This document shows positions 34,857-48,900 of a stretch of 64,000 bases of DNA, piece after piece. The DNA is from Exaiptasia diaphana (Eukaryota > Cnidaria > Anthozoa > Actiniaria > Aiptasiidae). A program made the position numbers and the translations under genes. The stretch is from contig NW_018385916.1 of the NCBI RefSeq assembly GCF_001417965.1, positions 39,433 to 103,432 of the forward strand. Direction: 5' to 3'. The notes below the pieces were generated by a model. It searched no databases, was not told the DNA's origin, and worked only from the letters and a program-made list of their open reading frames with translations. Position 1 is the stretch's first letter. Each line of letters starts with the position of its first letter.

Positions 34857-37800
34857 ATGACAAATTCGTCTTGTATCCAAGAAATCGGAGAGCAACTGCT
34901 TGACTCTTCAAAGTAAGTAGTCATGAATGTTATGTCATACTTTTTTGGTAAAATAACCTTACAACACTATTTTCAGAGATTATTGTATGAAAGTCAAAGA
35001 ATTTAGGTTAAGGTTATTTGCTTCCATTTACTTAGATCGCTAACAGATCGGTTTAGAGCTCTTTTTACCCTGAAAAACCTTGGTGGCAGCGAAGCCATTG
35101 ATATAATAGCCAAAGGTAAGTGATGTAGACAGATATAAGTAAGTTAAGTTGTTATTTTTTTTATATTCTATATTTTATAGTAAGTCATATCTATTCTTAT
35201 TGCATAGAAATAATGTGTGATTATGTAGTTAGGAAATCTTTGCAATCTTTGGTGTTTAAAACTTTGAAACTTTAGGGAAGGCAGAAAGTTGATTGGGGAA
35301 GTGCCAAGCTTTTTCTAGGGAAATTGGATTATGGAAAGCAGTAATGCAGTAACAAAGCACGGTCAAGCATGTTCTTCATTTTAATTTTTCCATTTATTCT
35401 TTGCAGGATTTTATGATCCCTCTGCTCTTCTCAAACATGAACTGGCTTATTGTTTAGGGCAAATGCAAGTATGGAAAATATGAATGTTTTCAAACATTGT
35501 CTGTTGACAATTTTTTGGACTGTATATCACTATTTAAAATTTTAAAATATGTTCAAAATAATGTTCTTTTTATTAGGACAAGTATGCAGTTCCTGTGCTT
35601 ACAAAGTAAGTAAAAATAATGGTTATAAGCAACTGTTTTTTGGTATGGACTGGCATGGTTTAAGTAAATTATATTGTTATCATTGTCTCGAATCATAAAT
35701 TTATCATACTACATAGAGTGAAAAAGCAAACAGTGAACTAGTTACTGGTAATGAGTGAGCACATAATTCTACAATACTGGATAAAAAATAGTGATTATTG
35801 ATAATATTTCTGATAAAATTCTGAAGGGTTTTAGAAGATAAGAGTCAGGAGGCAATGGTTCGACATGAGGTATAGTGTATTTTTTCACTATTTATTTTAA
35901 ATAAGAATTAGCATTTCAAATTTGTTGAAAAGGTTGGCAACCTTGACCAACGGTGGGTGCATCAATTCAAAGATATTCTTCAATTTAAAAAAAGTATGCA
36001 CAAAAACTTTAATCAATTTTGGACACCCTTTCAATTGCTTGGGAACTAACTTTATATTATAGCATCAGAGTTAGTAGACTAACTCTGATAGCATTAAGAT
36101 TTAGGGGATATTGGAACCAAATGACCCATTTCCACAAGTACTGTAATCATAAACATTGCAAATGGTTTAACATTTTGATTAATTGTTTTTTAGGCAGGAG
36201 AGGCGTTGGGTGCAATTGGTGCTTCAGAATCACTAGAAGTGTTGAGAAAGTTTGAAAATGACTCAATTCCTGAGGTACCAAAATAATTAAGCTGTCATCT
36301 TAAAAACTTCTGTGTATCCTTTCCCTTTGATATTCATTTATATTCTTTTTTCATTTTTTATTCTTTCCTTTCCTCTTATTTTCTGGGTTTTTTTTCCCTA
36401 CTTTCTGTTGTTGTTTTTTTATTCCCTTTCATGCTTTAATGTTTAGCTTGGCTTTTTCTCATAGGTTTAATTTCCCACTCTTTCTTTTAAATTAACCATC
36501 CCTTTTCCTTTACTGTTACAATTTAAAAATATATCTAAAACCCTTAAATGTTACTAGGTTTCGGAAACCTGCCAACTAGCAATACAGAGAATTGAATGGC
36601 TGAACAACCGAAACACTTCTGAAGGAGACAAACTAAGGTAATTTTTTTGTGATTATCAAAAAAGTCTACTGGTTTCATTCTTTATGACTTTATGCCTGAC
36701 AACTTATGCTATTTGGTCCCCAGTTCTAATCCTTACCATTCAGTTGATCCTGCACCACCATCACTTGACTTAGACATCCCTAGATTGAAGGGTGCCTTGC
36801 TTGATGAAAACCGTCCACTTTTTGAAAGATACAGGTATTGCGATATAACTTTGAAACCAAATTGGATTCATATATATTTAAAGTTTTATTTTGCATGATA
36901 TGGTGATGGTTTATAACTTATAGTGCAGTGCCAGAACTTATTTGGGAATTTAAATTATAAGGCATTGATATTTGCAAGAATTGAACTTACAGTACTTTGT
37001 AGTTTTTAAACAATAAGGCCAAATTGATATGATTTGATGGATGGAAATAATCTGCTATGGTTTGATATTACCGTTTTTCCTTTACAGAGCCATGTTTTCA
37101 CTGAGAAATACAGGAGGCAGAGATGCTGTGCTGGTATGATAACAATTCTCTGTGCTTGATACAGTCTAATATAGTTTTTTTTCGACACCTTGATTATATT
37201 AATTTATAATTTGTGGTTGTTGCATTCATTCTTCCATTCATTCAAGATTTTTTTCAGTAATTTTTTCTGATTTGTGCCTTTATTCCATAAACATTCAGCA
37301 TTATGTTCTAATATTAATTCACTTTAATAATTCATGGACTAATTTATTTGTTTACTTATTCTTTCCATTTCATTTTCTCATTTACAATATAGGCTCTTGC
37401 TGAAGGTCTCAAATGTAAAAGTGCTCTTTTCAGACATGAAATAGGTAAAACAATATGATATGGTGTAGTGATTTGGACTCTCAATGGTCACTTCTTAACC
37501 ATGGGCTTCCTGTGCTTGGGCTTTGCAGACTGGGGAGAGAGTGGGATGAGCTGACCCGTCTGTCTTGCGCATACAATTAATGTGTCATATCATGGGAAGG
37601 AGGAAGAAAAAATGAGAAGGAAGCTTAAATTGATGCATTGCAAGCAAAAAGGAAATAGAGATGACTAAGGACTAGTTAGGCTAGAAAGAAGAATATATCT
37701 GAAAAACAGGAATTTATGCGTTGTTGAATTAATTTGTCATTTTGTTTTTAGCTTACGTACTTGGACAAATGCAACATGAAGCTGCGATTGAACAACTCAC

Positions 37801-38487
37801 GGTGGTAAGCATTTCGAATATTTGTTTTATCAAATGATTTATGCATTTTGCTTAGTGATAGTGATACTGGGTAAATATCCGCTCCCTGCATACGCCCCTC
37901 TGTTTTAAACACCTACCAGGCTCCTCGAGATGAACGACAGATTGCACTAGCAATGGTATAAGTCGTTTAGTTGATATATTTTTGATTTCCTAATTTCCCA
38001 GAATCTTGCCGACTCTGAAGAAAACCCTATGGTTCGGCATGAATGTGCAGAAGCGCTCGGCTCAATTGCAAAGGTATCTTAAAATACTGAATTTAAATAG
38101 CCAGTAATAGTCAAATCATACCCAAAAATATCTTTCTATTCAGGATAATTGTCTTAATATTCTGGAAAAGTACTCCTTGGATCATGAACGGGTCGTAAAG
38201 GTTAGTAAAAAGATGTATGTTAAGAAGTTTTTCACGGATAGTGTGAAGACTGCAATGCAACTCGACGATGACGCGCCATAGAATGCGCGGTTTTTTTTGG
38301 TGTCAGAAGTGCCTTTAGACAAATTACTTTCTTTAGACTCTTCTATTTATCAAAATTGTTATTTGATCTCGTCTTTTAGGAAAGTTGTATCGTCGCACTG
38401 GACATGCTGGAACACGAACAGAGTGATCAGTTCCAGTACGCTAACACCATGGCTGAAATGAAGCAAGCAGTACATCAAGAAACGTAA
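34857..38487 (+). CDS. DOHH: Deoxyhypusine hydroxylase
   Basis: Fourteen exons: 34857-34912, 35036-35115, 35407-35468, 35577-35605, 35827-35869, 36194-36274, 36558-36637, 36724-36834, 37088-37133, 37393-37444, 37752-37804, 38002-38073, 38144-38200 and 38380-38487. Phases all agree; the product is 309 residues (human 302). DOHH is a HEAT-repeat di-iron mono-oxygenase that converts deoxyhypusine to hypusine in eIF5A, in the cytosol. All four His-Glu iron ligand pairs are present: HE 56-57, 89-90, 211-212 and 244-245, in repeats with KHELAYCLGQ, RHEAGEALGAIG, RHEIAYVLGQ and RHECAEALGSIA. The linker between halves (about residues 130-160) is variable in the family. The short exons are striking: one is only 29 bp. 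Confident orthologue. Confidence 0.97.
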
Positions 38488-39996
38488 AAATCAAGAATTT
38501 ATAAAATAGTATGATCAATAAATATTCCATCTAGAACAGACTTTGTGGTATTTCTTTGTTCTAACAACACTTTTCTTGCTATTATGTGTAATACGATTTA
38601 CTTCCAGACTACCTTATCAAGGGGTCCCACAAAAGAGAATTTCAGCCTGTCACGTTGCAACTCTCGAGAAATTAGAGTCGTCACCAGTCATCTCTCTAAG
38701 AACAATTTTTCATTGGAAGGATGCAAACAAGAGATGTCATTCTCATCACGTGACAGACAAACCTCGCGCCCCCTTCATAGTCTTATTACCGAGGTTAGCC
38801 TCAACGTTCCCATGATGCATTGCGTACGTTTGGCAAGGAGTCCGTATCTTAGTCACCAGCGCAGCGCGTCAATTATCCGAGTCACGCAGACCGTTGCCAG
38901 GAGCGTTGCATCACGACACGGGCGGCTGCTAAATGAGGATTGAGTCATTGCAGAGCCCAACGAGCTATCTTTGAAAAGAAAAATACAAGGAAGACGCAAC
39001 AAGCAATTTCTATATTTATTTACGTACTAAATCTAACCGCACTCCAATGAGACTAGATCAATCCCCGTGGAGGAATACGGCAAGGGAAATACAATTCAAA
39101 ATGAATGTTCTCAGTAAATTTCCTGTCAAAGTTGCATTCGCGGCCTTCATTCATTGTCAGTAATGAAACTTGTATATTTGCACAGAGCAAAGGGTTCGCC
39201 CCAGTCTCGTACCTCGCACCTTCGCTTTTCTTAACCAGCGCTGTTGACGTTTGGCCGAGAAAACGGAGGCTCAGAGAACGAGATTGGTGACGCCCATACC
39301 GTATCTGGTAACACGGCTCATACAGTACCGCATATGATATTCACAGCTCTTCAATATTAATTATTATGGCTAAAAATTATTCTTACGACAAAAAAATACT
39401 TCAAATGTTGAGTCCGAAACGCGAGGACTGGTCTTTTTTGTAATAACGACGCATTTTCCTCTAATGACACCGTCTGAATTTTCCTTTGGAATGAAAGATT
39501 AATCTTTAGCCTAAAATATATTTTTTCCCCTTTTTTTAAAAGTCATTCAAAGAGAAGTCTTAAAAGTGACGTACAGGACAGACTTTGAAGTGGAAGGTCC
39601 GAAACTCAAAATATTTTCCCCCGCACACGAGGAGTATTTCGTCGCCGCCGATAGCGCGTCAAGTAGTGCGCATACTACACGGCAGCTCTTGATTCTTTTG
39701 GTTGATGGCGCTTTTAATGCACATACTGCCATCGATCAGTTTTTTGTTTGCCAATTTATAAAATCCATGGTGCCCAAAGTATTAATATTTCTCTTTGTGC
39801 CCCGACCATTTTCTTTTGACATTTTCAGCCAAGTCTGCAATAGTCGTAGTTTAGCAGGTCAGACATGAGTATTTTTGATTTGTCATTAGGTTCGGTCTGG
39901 CACGATGCACTATCGACTGTTAGCTTTGCAGGATGAGCAGGATCACGAAGAGTTATCGATTATCCGCGTGCCAGGAAGCATTTCCGATTAGTTGAT
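38488..39996. other. Convergent intergenic region DOHH / IPO5
   Basis: About 1.5 kb between two 3' ends. The 132-codon frame at 38545-38943 (+) has no recognisable domain and is not called. GC content is higher than the surroundings around 38760-38940 and 39560-39730. No repeat structure was resolved. Confidence 0.4.
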
Positions 39997-42900
39997 TTAT
40001 TGTCGACCAGTTATTGCTTGTCGTATTGAATCTTGCTGCATCTCATTCAGCTGCGAGAAATACGCATTAAACTTGTCCATCGTCTGTTGGTCAACAAAAC
40101 AAGAACATGAATAGGGGAAAAGTAATGAAACAAACTGAATACTAATTTACAAACCTGCATCTGGGCTATAATTCTAAGAACTCTTTGTTTTGTTTCTTCG
40201 TCATCGCTTAATACTTCACACAGAAACACGTCTGCGAAAATCTGTAGTATTCTTGAGAGATTGCTGTAGTCTGATCCTAGTACCAACACGTTATTCCTAG
40301 TGTACAAACAACACTATAATCACATATTTTTGATGTGCACTTTTTTGGTGCGCCTGTTTGTGTTGTAATAGTTATGACGTTGTCATGATGATGATTATGA
40401 CGATGATTATTAATATTACTATTGCTATGGTTACAAATAAACAACAAAGTGTTACAAAAAGTCAAGTAGACTGGCAAAATACAAAAAGACATAAAACCTA
40501 TAAATACATGTAACTAAAGCCCGGGTCAAACGAGAATAATCTTTGATCACTTAGCACCATTGTTGGGCCATCCAACATTTTGCAACTCACATTTTGTCGG
40601 TTGGCCATCAAACAAATTGAGGGAACGTATAATTTTCGTTTGAGATAACAAACACAGGGAAAAAAGAAACAAGGTAGTACATACAACACATTAACATACA
40701 ACAAATTGAACAAGTCACTCACCCCTCGATTAAGTCGCACAAATAGCCGTAAACATGAGTTGCTTCTTCTTTGTCCTCGATTATAGGTAGCCATGACAAC
40801 CAAGTCGGAATAATCTCGTCGACATTGATGTTACCATGGTTATATTTGCATATTTTAGTCACCGCGGAAATGGCGTTTTCTGTCGCGTTGATGTTTTCTC
40901 GTGATCTTGCCTGTGGGTCGCTGATAACTCGTACGAGTAAAGGCAGAGCCTCTAGTATGACAGAACATAACTTCGTTGAGTAACTTCTCTAGCGAATAGA
41001 CCTCTGAAGCGTTTACGTCATGAACTGTACATGCAATGCATTGTAGGATATGTTCGGGACAAAACATGGCGAATTAATTTTATCTTCTTTAGAAACTGAT
41101 CCCACAATGCATTGAAAATCAAATAGTGACGTAAAAGGTTCAGAAGTCTATTATATCCGCTAAAAACCGATGATTAAGAGGAGGGAATAATGTCAAACAG
41201 AAGAAAAACAATGAGTGATGTTAATCCGGGGGGGGGGGGGGGACTCCCCTATATTCGCTATACGGGGACGTTTTCAGCGATTTTACTCTGAAACTGGGTA
41301 TCGTTTTTAGCGATTTTACTCTGGAACAGGCTATCGATTTCAACGAATTTTCTCTGAAACAGGGTCAGGGTTTAATTCCGGAATTATTGATGCTGGGTAA
41401 AAATTCACGCTAGTGCTGGATTTTCTCTGAAACAGGATAGCGTTTTCAGCGATTTTACTCTGGAACAGGGTATAGTTTTCAGCGATTTTACTCTGGAACA
41501 GGATCAGGGTTTTGATGTCCCAGCGGCACACGCCCACCCAAGTTTGGAGGGAGGTACCCCCCCCAGCTATAATTATAGTTGAAAGACGAACCTGCACACG
41601 CTGGTGCGTAGTCTTTGGACGAGATAGGCATTATACCAACACCGTAACAGGCAGCCTAAAACAAACACGACATTTAATCAACAACATACTGGAGGCCACC
41701 CCGACTTAAATTGCAGCGTACCTGTCGAACTGCAGGACTTTTATCCACCGTAAAGTTCAACGTTGCTCTTAGAAAATACTCTTGATACTTGAACGATCCC
41801 TACACAAAACCGAATGTGTCAATTATATTACTACTTAGAACACATATTAGTTACATTAATTTTTTCCAGTTCGATTTGTAAGCAGCAAGCTGCAAGCTTT
41901 GCAGACCAAATATCTGTTACAAGTCTGTATAAAAGACGCATTTTTCTCTCAATCAATTTTCTACCTTTGTATATTACAAGTCTGTAAAAGACGCATTTTT
42001 CTCTCAATCAATTTTCTACCTTTGTATATTACAAGTCTGTAAAAGACGCATTTTTCTACCTTTGTATATTAAGTTATACAACAGTCATCTTACCAGTCCG
42101 TAGTATTCAATAACATCGTCAAAAACACACAACCCCCACTGCTTGTCTGCTTCTGATCGTTCAGGTGACTAAATAATAATCAAATATCAAGGAAAGTTTG
42201 TACCTATATCAATCAACGCGGATTATCAGGGAAGATGTGATGATGTTAATCACAAACCGCTATGTTACCATAATTGTTGAGCTTGTGTGAGGATGGTAAA
42301 TGCCAAAGATTGGAATCAATGTGTGATTATACTTTGCTTTTGAAATTATGAAACTCAAGACCATTTTTCAACATGAACGTTATTGGCTGATGTTAGGAAA
42401 ATGGACAGTTGTAAAAACGAGCAGATAATGATGATGATGACTTTCACGTGACAAAGACGATCATAAACATGGGGATACAGGTGGATTGGTGACAGACTCG
42501 CACCCAGTAGTTACTCTTTCTTTGCTAAGCTCGCCCTTCCCTTGATCCATTGCGCGCGGGTCCAAAAAGTGAGAGAATTGACTAGGTACGAGTGTAAAGT
42601 GCGAATCAATGACATGGAGTGAATGGAGATAGAGACTGGTGATGAATGGATGCCGATGACTGGCATCCTTACCATGCTGATGACAATGAATGACGAAGAC
42701 TGACAGCTATAATATCATGATAATAAAGATTGACATAACTTACGATTAGGGCGTTGAAATCTGGTAAAAGTTGCTCAAAGAAGGGAACCGATGTTTCTTT
42801 ATGTGTTCCTAATACAGCGTGCATAACATCTGCAACCTGGAATGAAATAACGCAAGATACGAGTCATCTATTAAGCGCAATAGACCCCTTGCAGTTCATG

Positions 42901-45900
42901 GGAATGCAGCTCCAACTGGAGGACAAAATAATGGATTCTAGTTCCCAAGAGGTTAAAAATCTTTTGTTTTGTCCTCCAGATGAAGCTGCTTTGACGTCAC
43001 ATGCAAGGGGTCTATACGGCCATTAACACAATTATGCAACAAAGAACATTCATTGTTGACAAATGATGTGTCCACATACCTTGCTTAATATTTCTACATC
43101 TGTTTCATTCTAGAAATACCAAATGCAATCATGTGAGATTATTGAAAATGTGGGAAAGGAACGCGTTTATATGAAGGTCTTCGTACTCACCTCATCTTGT
43201 AAATCTTGCTCAACTTCTTCGTCATAATCTTCATCTTTTCGTTTATCTGCGTACAGAGTAAAAAATAGACACTAAAAGACCACCTCTATATTTCGGACAG
43301 CGTCCTGCCACTCCGCACTATTCGGATAAGAGGAGGTTTCATTGTACTAACGCTTTACTATTATAGAACAGAAACATATTACGAAATAGGAGAAGCATAC
43401 TTTGTCTTTCCATCTGTCTTTCCTTGTGAGCCGTCAGTATTTCATGGAGTACAGCGGACAGAAGGTTATAAAAATTTTCCGTTAGGCAGCCATTGCCGAG
43501 AGTTTCGACACATTTAGCAAAGTTCTCTAAAAATATAATCTGTATATCTGCATCAGGTTCCGAGCGTATGGCCTTTAACAGATCAGTACAGATATAGGCC
43601 CACATTTGCCGTACAGCGGCGTCTCCCTTGAATTTAGAACATTCCAATAAATATGGCAAAGACTCAGCAGCCGCTGACCGCACCAGTTCGTGGAAGTAGA
43701 ATTTCAAAAGGGGAACCATCAACTGCACGACTTCGTCTGTATAAGGAGCAAAGCCGTCCTTGAGTTCTTTGGCGTAGAGAACTAACATTTGGCACGCTGT
43801 GCTCTTCTCCTCGAGACCAACCGTGTTGATGCCAAACTTTTGCTGTGTGTTACAAGAACAAGAAATGAATCAACTGATCAATCAAGTAATTAATTGATCA
43901 ATCACTCAATCAATCACTCATACATCCAATCAATCAATCAATTATCAGTTTGACAGTCCATCCGTCCATTCAAGTCAATCAGTCAGTCCGTCCGTCCATC
44001 AGTGCGTCCATCCGTGAGGCAATCAATTCCTCCTTTAGGAGGAGCCGACGGGTTGCTGGGAGAAATATATCTGTTCTTATGTCCTAGCCAGATTAGGCCA
44101 TAACTGGTTGCCAGCGAGAAATTCAGGACAAAAAGAACTCTCCAGGCAAGGAATACTTTCTATTAATTTTTGCCAGAAAATAAAAATTTCCTAACTAAGC
44201 CTTTTTGACCTTAAAAACGTGTGCCAGGAACAAATTATTTTAAAGAAGGAAGGGCGCCACATTTACTAGTCAAGATTGCCAACAATGTAGCTCAAAATCC
44301 TTTTCCCAGGAAAACATTCGTGCAAGAACAGTTATTTAGAAGAACAGACCCCTTTAGCTCCTCCTGCTCCTTGTCAGTCAGTCCGTTCAACTGTCAGTTA
44401 CTCGATCAAGTTGTCCGTCCTTCCAAACTGAACCGCATATCAAACCAAATCAGTCAATGCAACAATCAATCATTTCATTATACCTGATCTCCAAGAGAAA
44501 TAAGTTGCCAGCCTTCGTCCTCACTATACTGGTTACTTTTAGGATCATCAGCTGAATAAAAAAAGTGAATGAACAAACTGCGTATTTTAAGAGAGAAAGA
44601 GAGAGATAGGTGAGCATCAGTCGCCTTGACGAGGAACGCTTAAGAGAGAGCAAATTGTCTTGTTTCGATCACCTCGTCACCAGTCGAACCTGAATGTCAT
44701 TCGCACTAACACTAACCAATGAACATTAACCCATCATATCGTAATGAAGACTTACAATCAATAATAGCCACTTCAGGTTTGATGCTGGCAACCTTCATTA
44801 GCGGTGGCATAACAAGAGGTAAGTATTGTGTAAACTCGGTTCCCATGATTTTACACATCCTGGCCCAGGCTGATATCATGTACGATACTTGCGGGTCATC
44901 TGCCTCCAGCTGATCCATATCAGTCTGGGTTTTCAGTAGGATTTGCATAATTTCACTAGCATCGGGAAGGAACTGAAAGAAAATGTATTAGGAAGAGACC
45001 ATTAAATTAGTGATGTACACCATTGCATAAGGGATAGACCATTGGATTAGGGATAGACCACTGCATAAGGGACAGACCATTCGAGATAATTTAGGAGATA
45101 TATTTTCTAGCCCAACCGATGTCTTTTTCAGCTTAGCGCGATTTTTTTCCTCTTTTGTGACCGCTTGAATGATTAGATTCGGGATCTTTGATTATCTGAA
45201 AATGAGGGTTGGCTTCAATGCTAGCTCAGAATCAAGCACGTTCCTTTTTCTTTTTTGACCTTATGCCGATTATGTAAGTCACAGGTTTTATGTTTGTGTT
45301 TTATTAGTTTGCTTATGCATCAAAGGACACCTAGTCGCGTTGCAATCCGAATTTTTTACCCGTAAATATGGACAGTGCGGGTAGTGCTTTATAGGTAGCT
45401 ATATGTACGGTCCAGAACATTCAACATCTTGATAACATTAACAGGTAGTAACATCATGCTACAGGAAAGAAGAGTATGTTTTTCTTCCACATTAAGGTTA
45501 TTAACATAAGTGTGGTTAAAAATACGATATGCTTGAGCATCCACCTGAGTTCTGAACATTTTCTGACGTCAAAAGTGCGTCAATAATGGATACAAAACAA
45601 AATCGTACGCTTTTTGTTAAATACTTAAGTGCATTAAGTTATATCAATGATTACAATGTTATCAGTGACCGGCAGTACGACGGGGTGGATAAAGCTACCA
45701 CTCTATACATTTTCCATGGATTTCATCCGATGCATTAGGATTTATCCAGTAGATAGCACTTTTAACCCTTTGAACCGGCCCCTGCAGTAAAAGCTGTTTA
45801 TCAAGCTGTGAAGCTTTTCTTCTGAGAAGCTAATTGATAATTGAGTGCAGAAAAAATCCCAAGAAATCGCCTTGAACTTGGAATTGAAACTGTACTACAT

Positions 45901-48900
45901 CAGCGATGGAATAATAGATAATACTAGGGAAAATATAAAATGTGGGAAAAAGAAAACAAAAAATCTATAGTTGTATGTCTCGCTGACAACACTTTGAAAC
46001 AAACCATCTTGTACCAAGAGATATTCAAAGAAAAAAAATAATGTAAAAAATATAAAGTAATGTTAATTTTATTGTTTAATTCTCATAATTGTTTGACAAA
46101 ACATCCCAATGCATTTGGATTTTAACCGTTTTTCACCACTTTAACGTTAATACAAGTACACCGCGGAGAGCTTCAAGGGAAACATGGTTAAGAAGCATTA
46201 CAACAGCGTAATCTTGGAAAATATAAGAACAAGTTAAGGAGAAACAAAAAATTGACGCTATGTCCAGCTGCGCGTGCCGTATAGATCTTGTTTAGTCACA
46301 CGCAGTTCTGCAATCATCTAGGAAAATCACGTTAATCTTTGTTCGAGAATCGTCTGCATATTCACTAGAAATCACATCACAAACTGAGAACCACAGGGTG
46401 CTAGGTTACGATTACAGTCTCTACTGTTTCTGCTCGACGTCGGCTACTAACCATGCGATAACATATCCACCTGGAGACAATACTTCTCGAAACTTTGAAA
46501 ACAGCTTTGCGAATGTCATGTACTCTCCAAAGACACAAAACGGAATTCATGAACGAGTTGAAGAGTGCAAAAAACACGGCTAAGTAATGGACAATGTAAA
46601 ACGTTGTGTCGTTTAGTCCTTTGACAGAACAGTAAATAGATGATATGAGCAGGGGGGTGTAGCAAACTAACAGAATACTGACCACAAACACCATGGTTGT
46701 CAAAGTGCCCCGATAAACTTCGATGTTGGCGTGACCCCCATCTTCACACACCGACCGTCGACTGTTATTGGAAACATTGACTCGTGGATTAGGACTATAA
46801 TTCCTTTCTCTATAGCTCCTAATCGCGTTATCGTTGATGGTGCTGTTGTTGTTGTTGTCGTAATTACTTTCATTCTGGTTGTAGTAGTTGCTGGTGGCAG
46901 TGATGATGTCAACAGCATCATCGTCAATGTTAGAGCTATTGGTATCGTCAATGGCAGCGTTTGAGCATTCTGCTACTCGATCTTCAGTACCACCATTTCT
47001 CGGCAGCCAGTGATTACTACTGATAGCTACTACGCTGACGCCGCGGCTTGCCGAGTCATTCTCAAAAACTTGGCCGTCATCACGAGGCGCTGGATGGTTT
47101 GCCGCTGTAACCGCTGACTCCCTTTCGTTCACGACACTCACGCGACTAATGTGTTGGGCTCGGGTTTTGTTATACCTGGATAGCTTATAATAAGCTTTTC
47201 CGTAAAAAATAATAATGAGTACCAGACACAAGAGTACCCATATTGAACACGCTCGACCCCAAGAGCGCACACCCGGTGTAACAAGGTAACAACCAACACC
47301 AACGAACGCCATAAACCAAAACATAATCACGACTTTAACAACACGTTCTATTGTAACTGTGGTGCGATATTTCAATCCTAACGATATCGCAAGGAAACGA
47401 TCTATACTAATAGCAGTTCCATTTAGCAACGACACGCACCCCACCAGCAACATTACCGCAAGAGTCGGTTTAAACAACGCACAGCCAATGGAAATATTGT
47501 TGTAACTTTCCGAGAAATGTTTGAGGGCAAGCAGCGGGTGAACGAAAAGCCCGACGATTGTATCAGACATCGACATGTTTGCTAAGAACACATACGAAGG
47601 CAAGTGAAGAGAAGGTGTCTTTGATATTGCTAGCAGAAGAAGACAGTTAATAAGGGCTGTAGGAACAGAGGCGATAGAATGACACACGCCCAGCGCGAAA
47701 TTCCCAGTGAACAGTTCGTGGTCTGATCCGTTGGTTAGTCTAAGTTTGATAAACTTGGGGCATTTGATCGCAGGGTAAAAGCTCATCATGCAGCAAGCGA
47801 AAACGTACAACACAAACTACGATAGCCACTTTCAGAACAACCATACACTTATGTATGTACTACGGTATTGAATTGATGGTTTCTATGAAAGATAAGAGAC
47901 AATTTAACGACCCAATCATTGACACCCATGAACTATCAACAAGACCATCTGATATCAAAATCACTTACTTGGTAAAACCGAACGGTTTGTGTTCTTCATC
48001 TACAGACTTTTATGAGCTTTTTCAGCGATCTTAATCAAAATAAAACGACCCCTGGGTACCATTATCAATCAGTCTTTGGGTTTTGTGAAATTATCATTAA
48101 CACCTGCAGCGTCACGTCTCAAATGAGAGAGTTATACAGACGATGGAAAATATGTCATGCACTATATATTAAACTATGGATTGAAAGCTATTGTGACAAG
48201 GCTAAAATGAAATCTTACAGCGGCAATCATTTGCTGTTAGGTTTGATTAAAGTTGGAAATGTTCTTCCACTCAAAATACATCATTCATTATAAAAAACGC
48301 TCTTTACTTAGTTTACATGTATCAGTTGCTTTCGAGGAACAACGATTTGGAAAAAAAATACTAAAGCGGAATTAAAAATGCTGAAACTTGCCAATTCTCA
48401 GGGCTCGTCTGTATAGCTGAGCTTGATTGATTGCAAAGTCTCAATAGAAAAAAAAAATCAATACTTGCTTCCGTCAATAAGCGTCCACTCACGATCAACA
48501 GTGGCTTGCACTGAGTCACTGGTAAATGAATTACATTTTGAATAGCCTTCTCAAAAATCACTTCCTTTACTTCCAAAACACAATTTATACATGTAAGTGA
48601 AAGGCTCTCAAAACACATAGAAAACTGACGTTTATTTTTGCTGTTTTACTTTTCTTACGATATGACGTTGGTGAAATGCCTGAAAGAAGCGGAAATGAAC
48701 ATTCGAGTCAAGCACCCTTAAGTGGTTAGTCCCTGATGCAAAAGGTTTTTTTTAGACATCTCTTTCAGTTTGGACGTCAGAATATAAATTATCCGTCCAT
48801 TGTATCATAGGAAAGTGAGTTATCGCTGACGCATACAACTTTCCGGTTACATGAATATGAGACGCTTAAAAACATATCAGGAAAATCCATTCTAAAAAGA

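Noticed and set aside
38545-38943. 132-codon plus-strand frame after DOHH
   Set aside because: No recognisable domain, begins within the probable DOHH 3' UTR, and composition gives no support.
41340-41597. 85-codon minus-strand frame
   Set aside because: It is the 33-bp tandem repeat read through; the periodic peptide is an artefact of the repeat length.
46731-46964. Plus-strand Val/Ile-rich 77-codon frame
   Set aside because: Antisense shadow of the Asn/Asp-rich loop of the nested GPCR.
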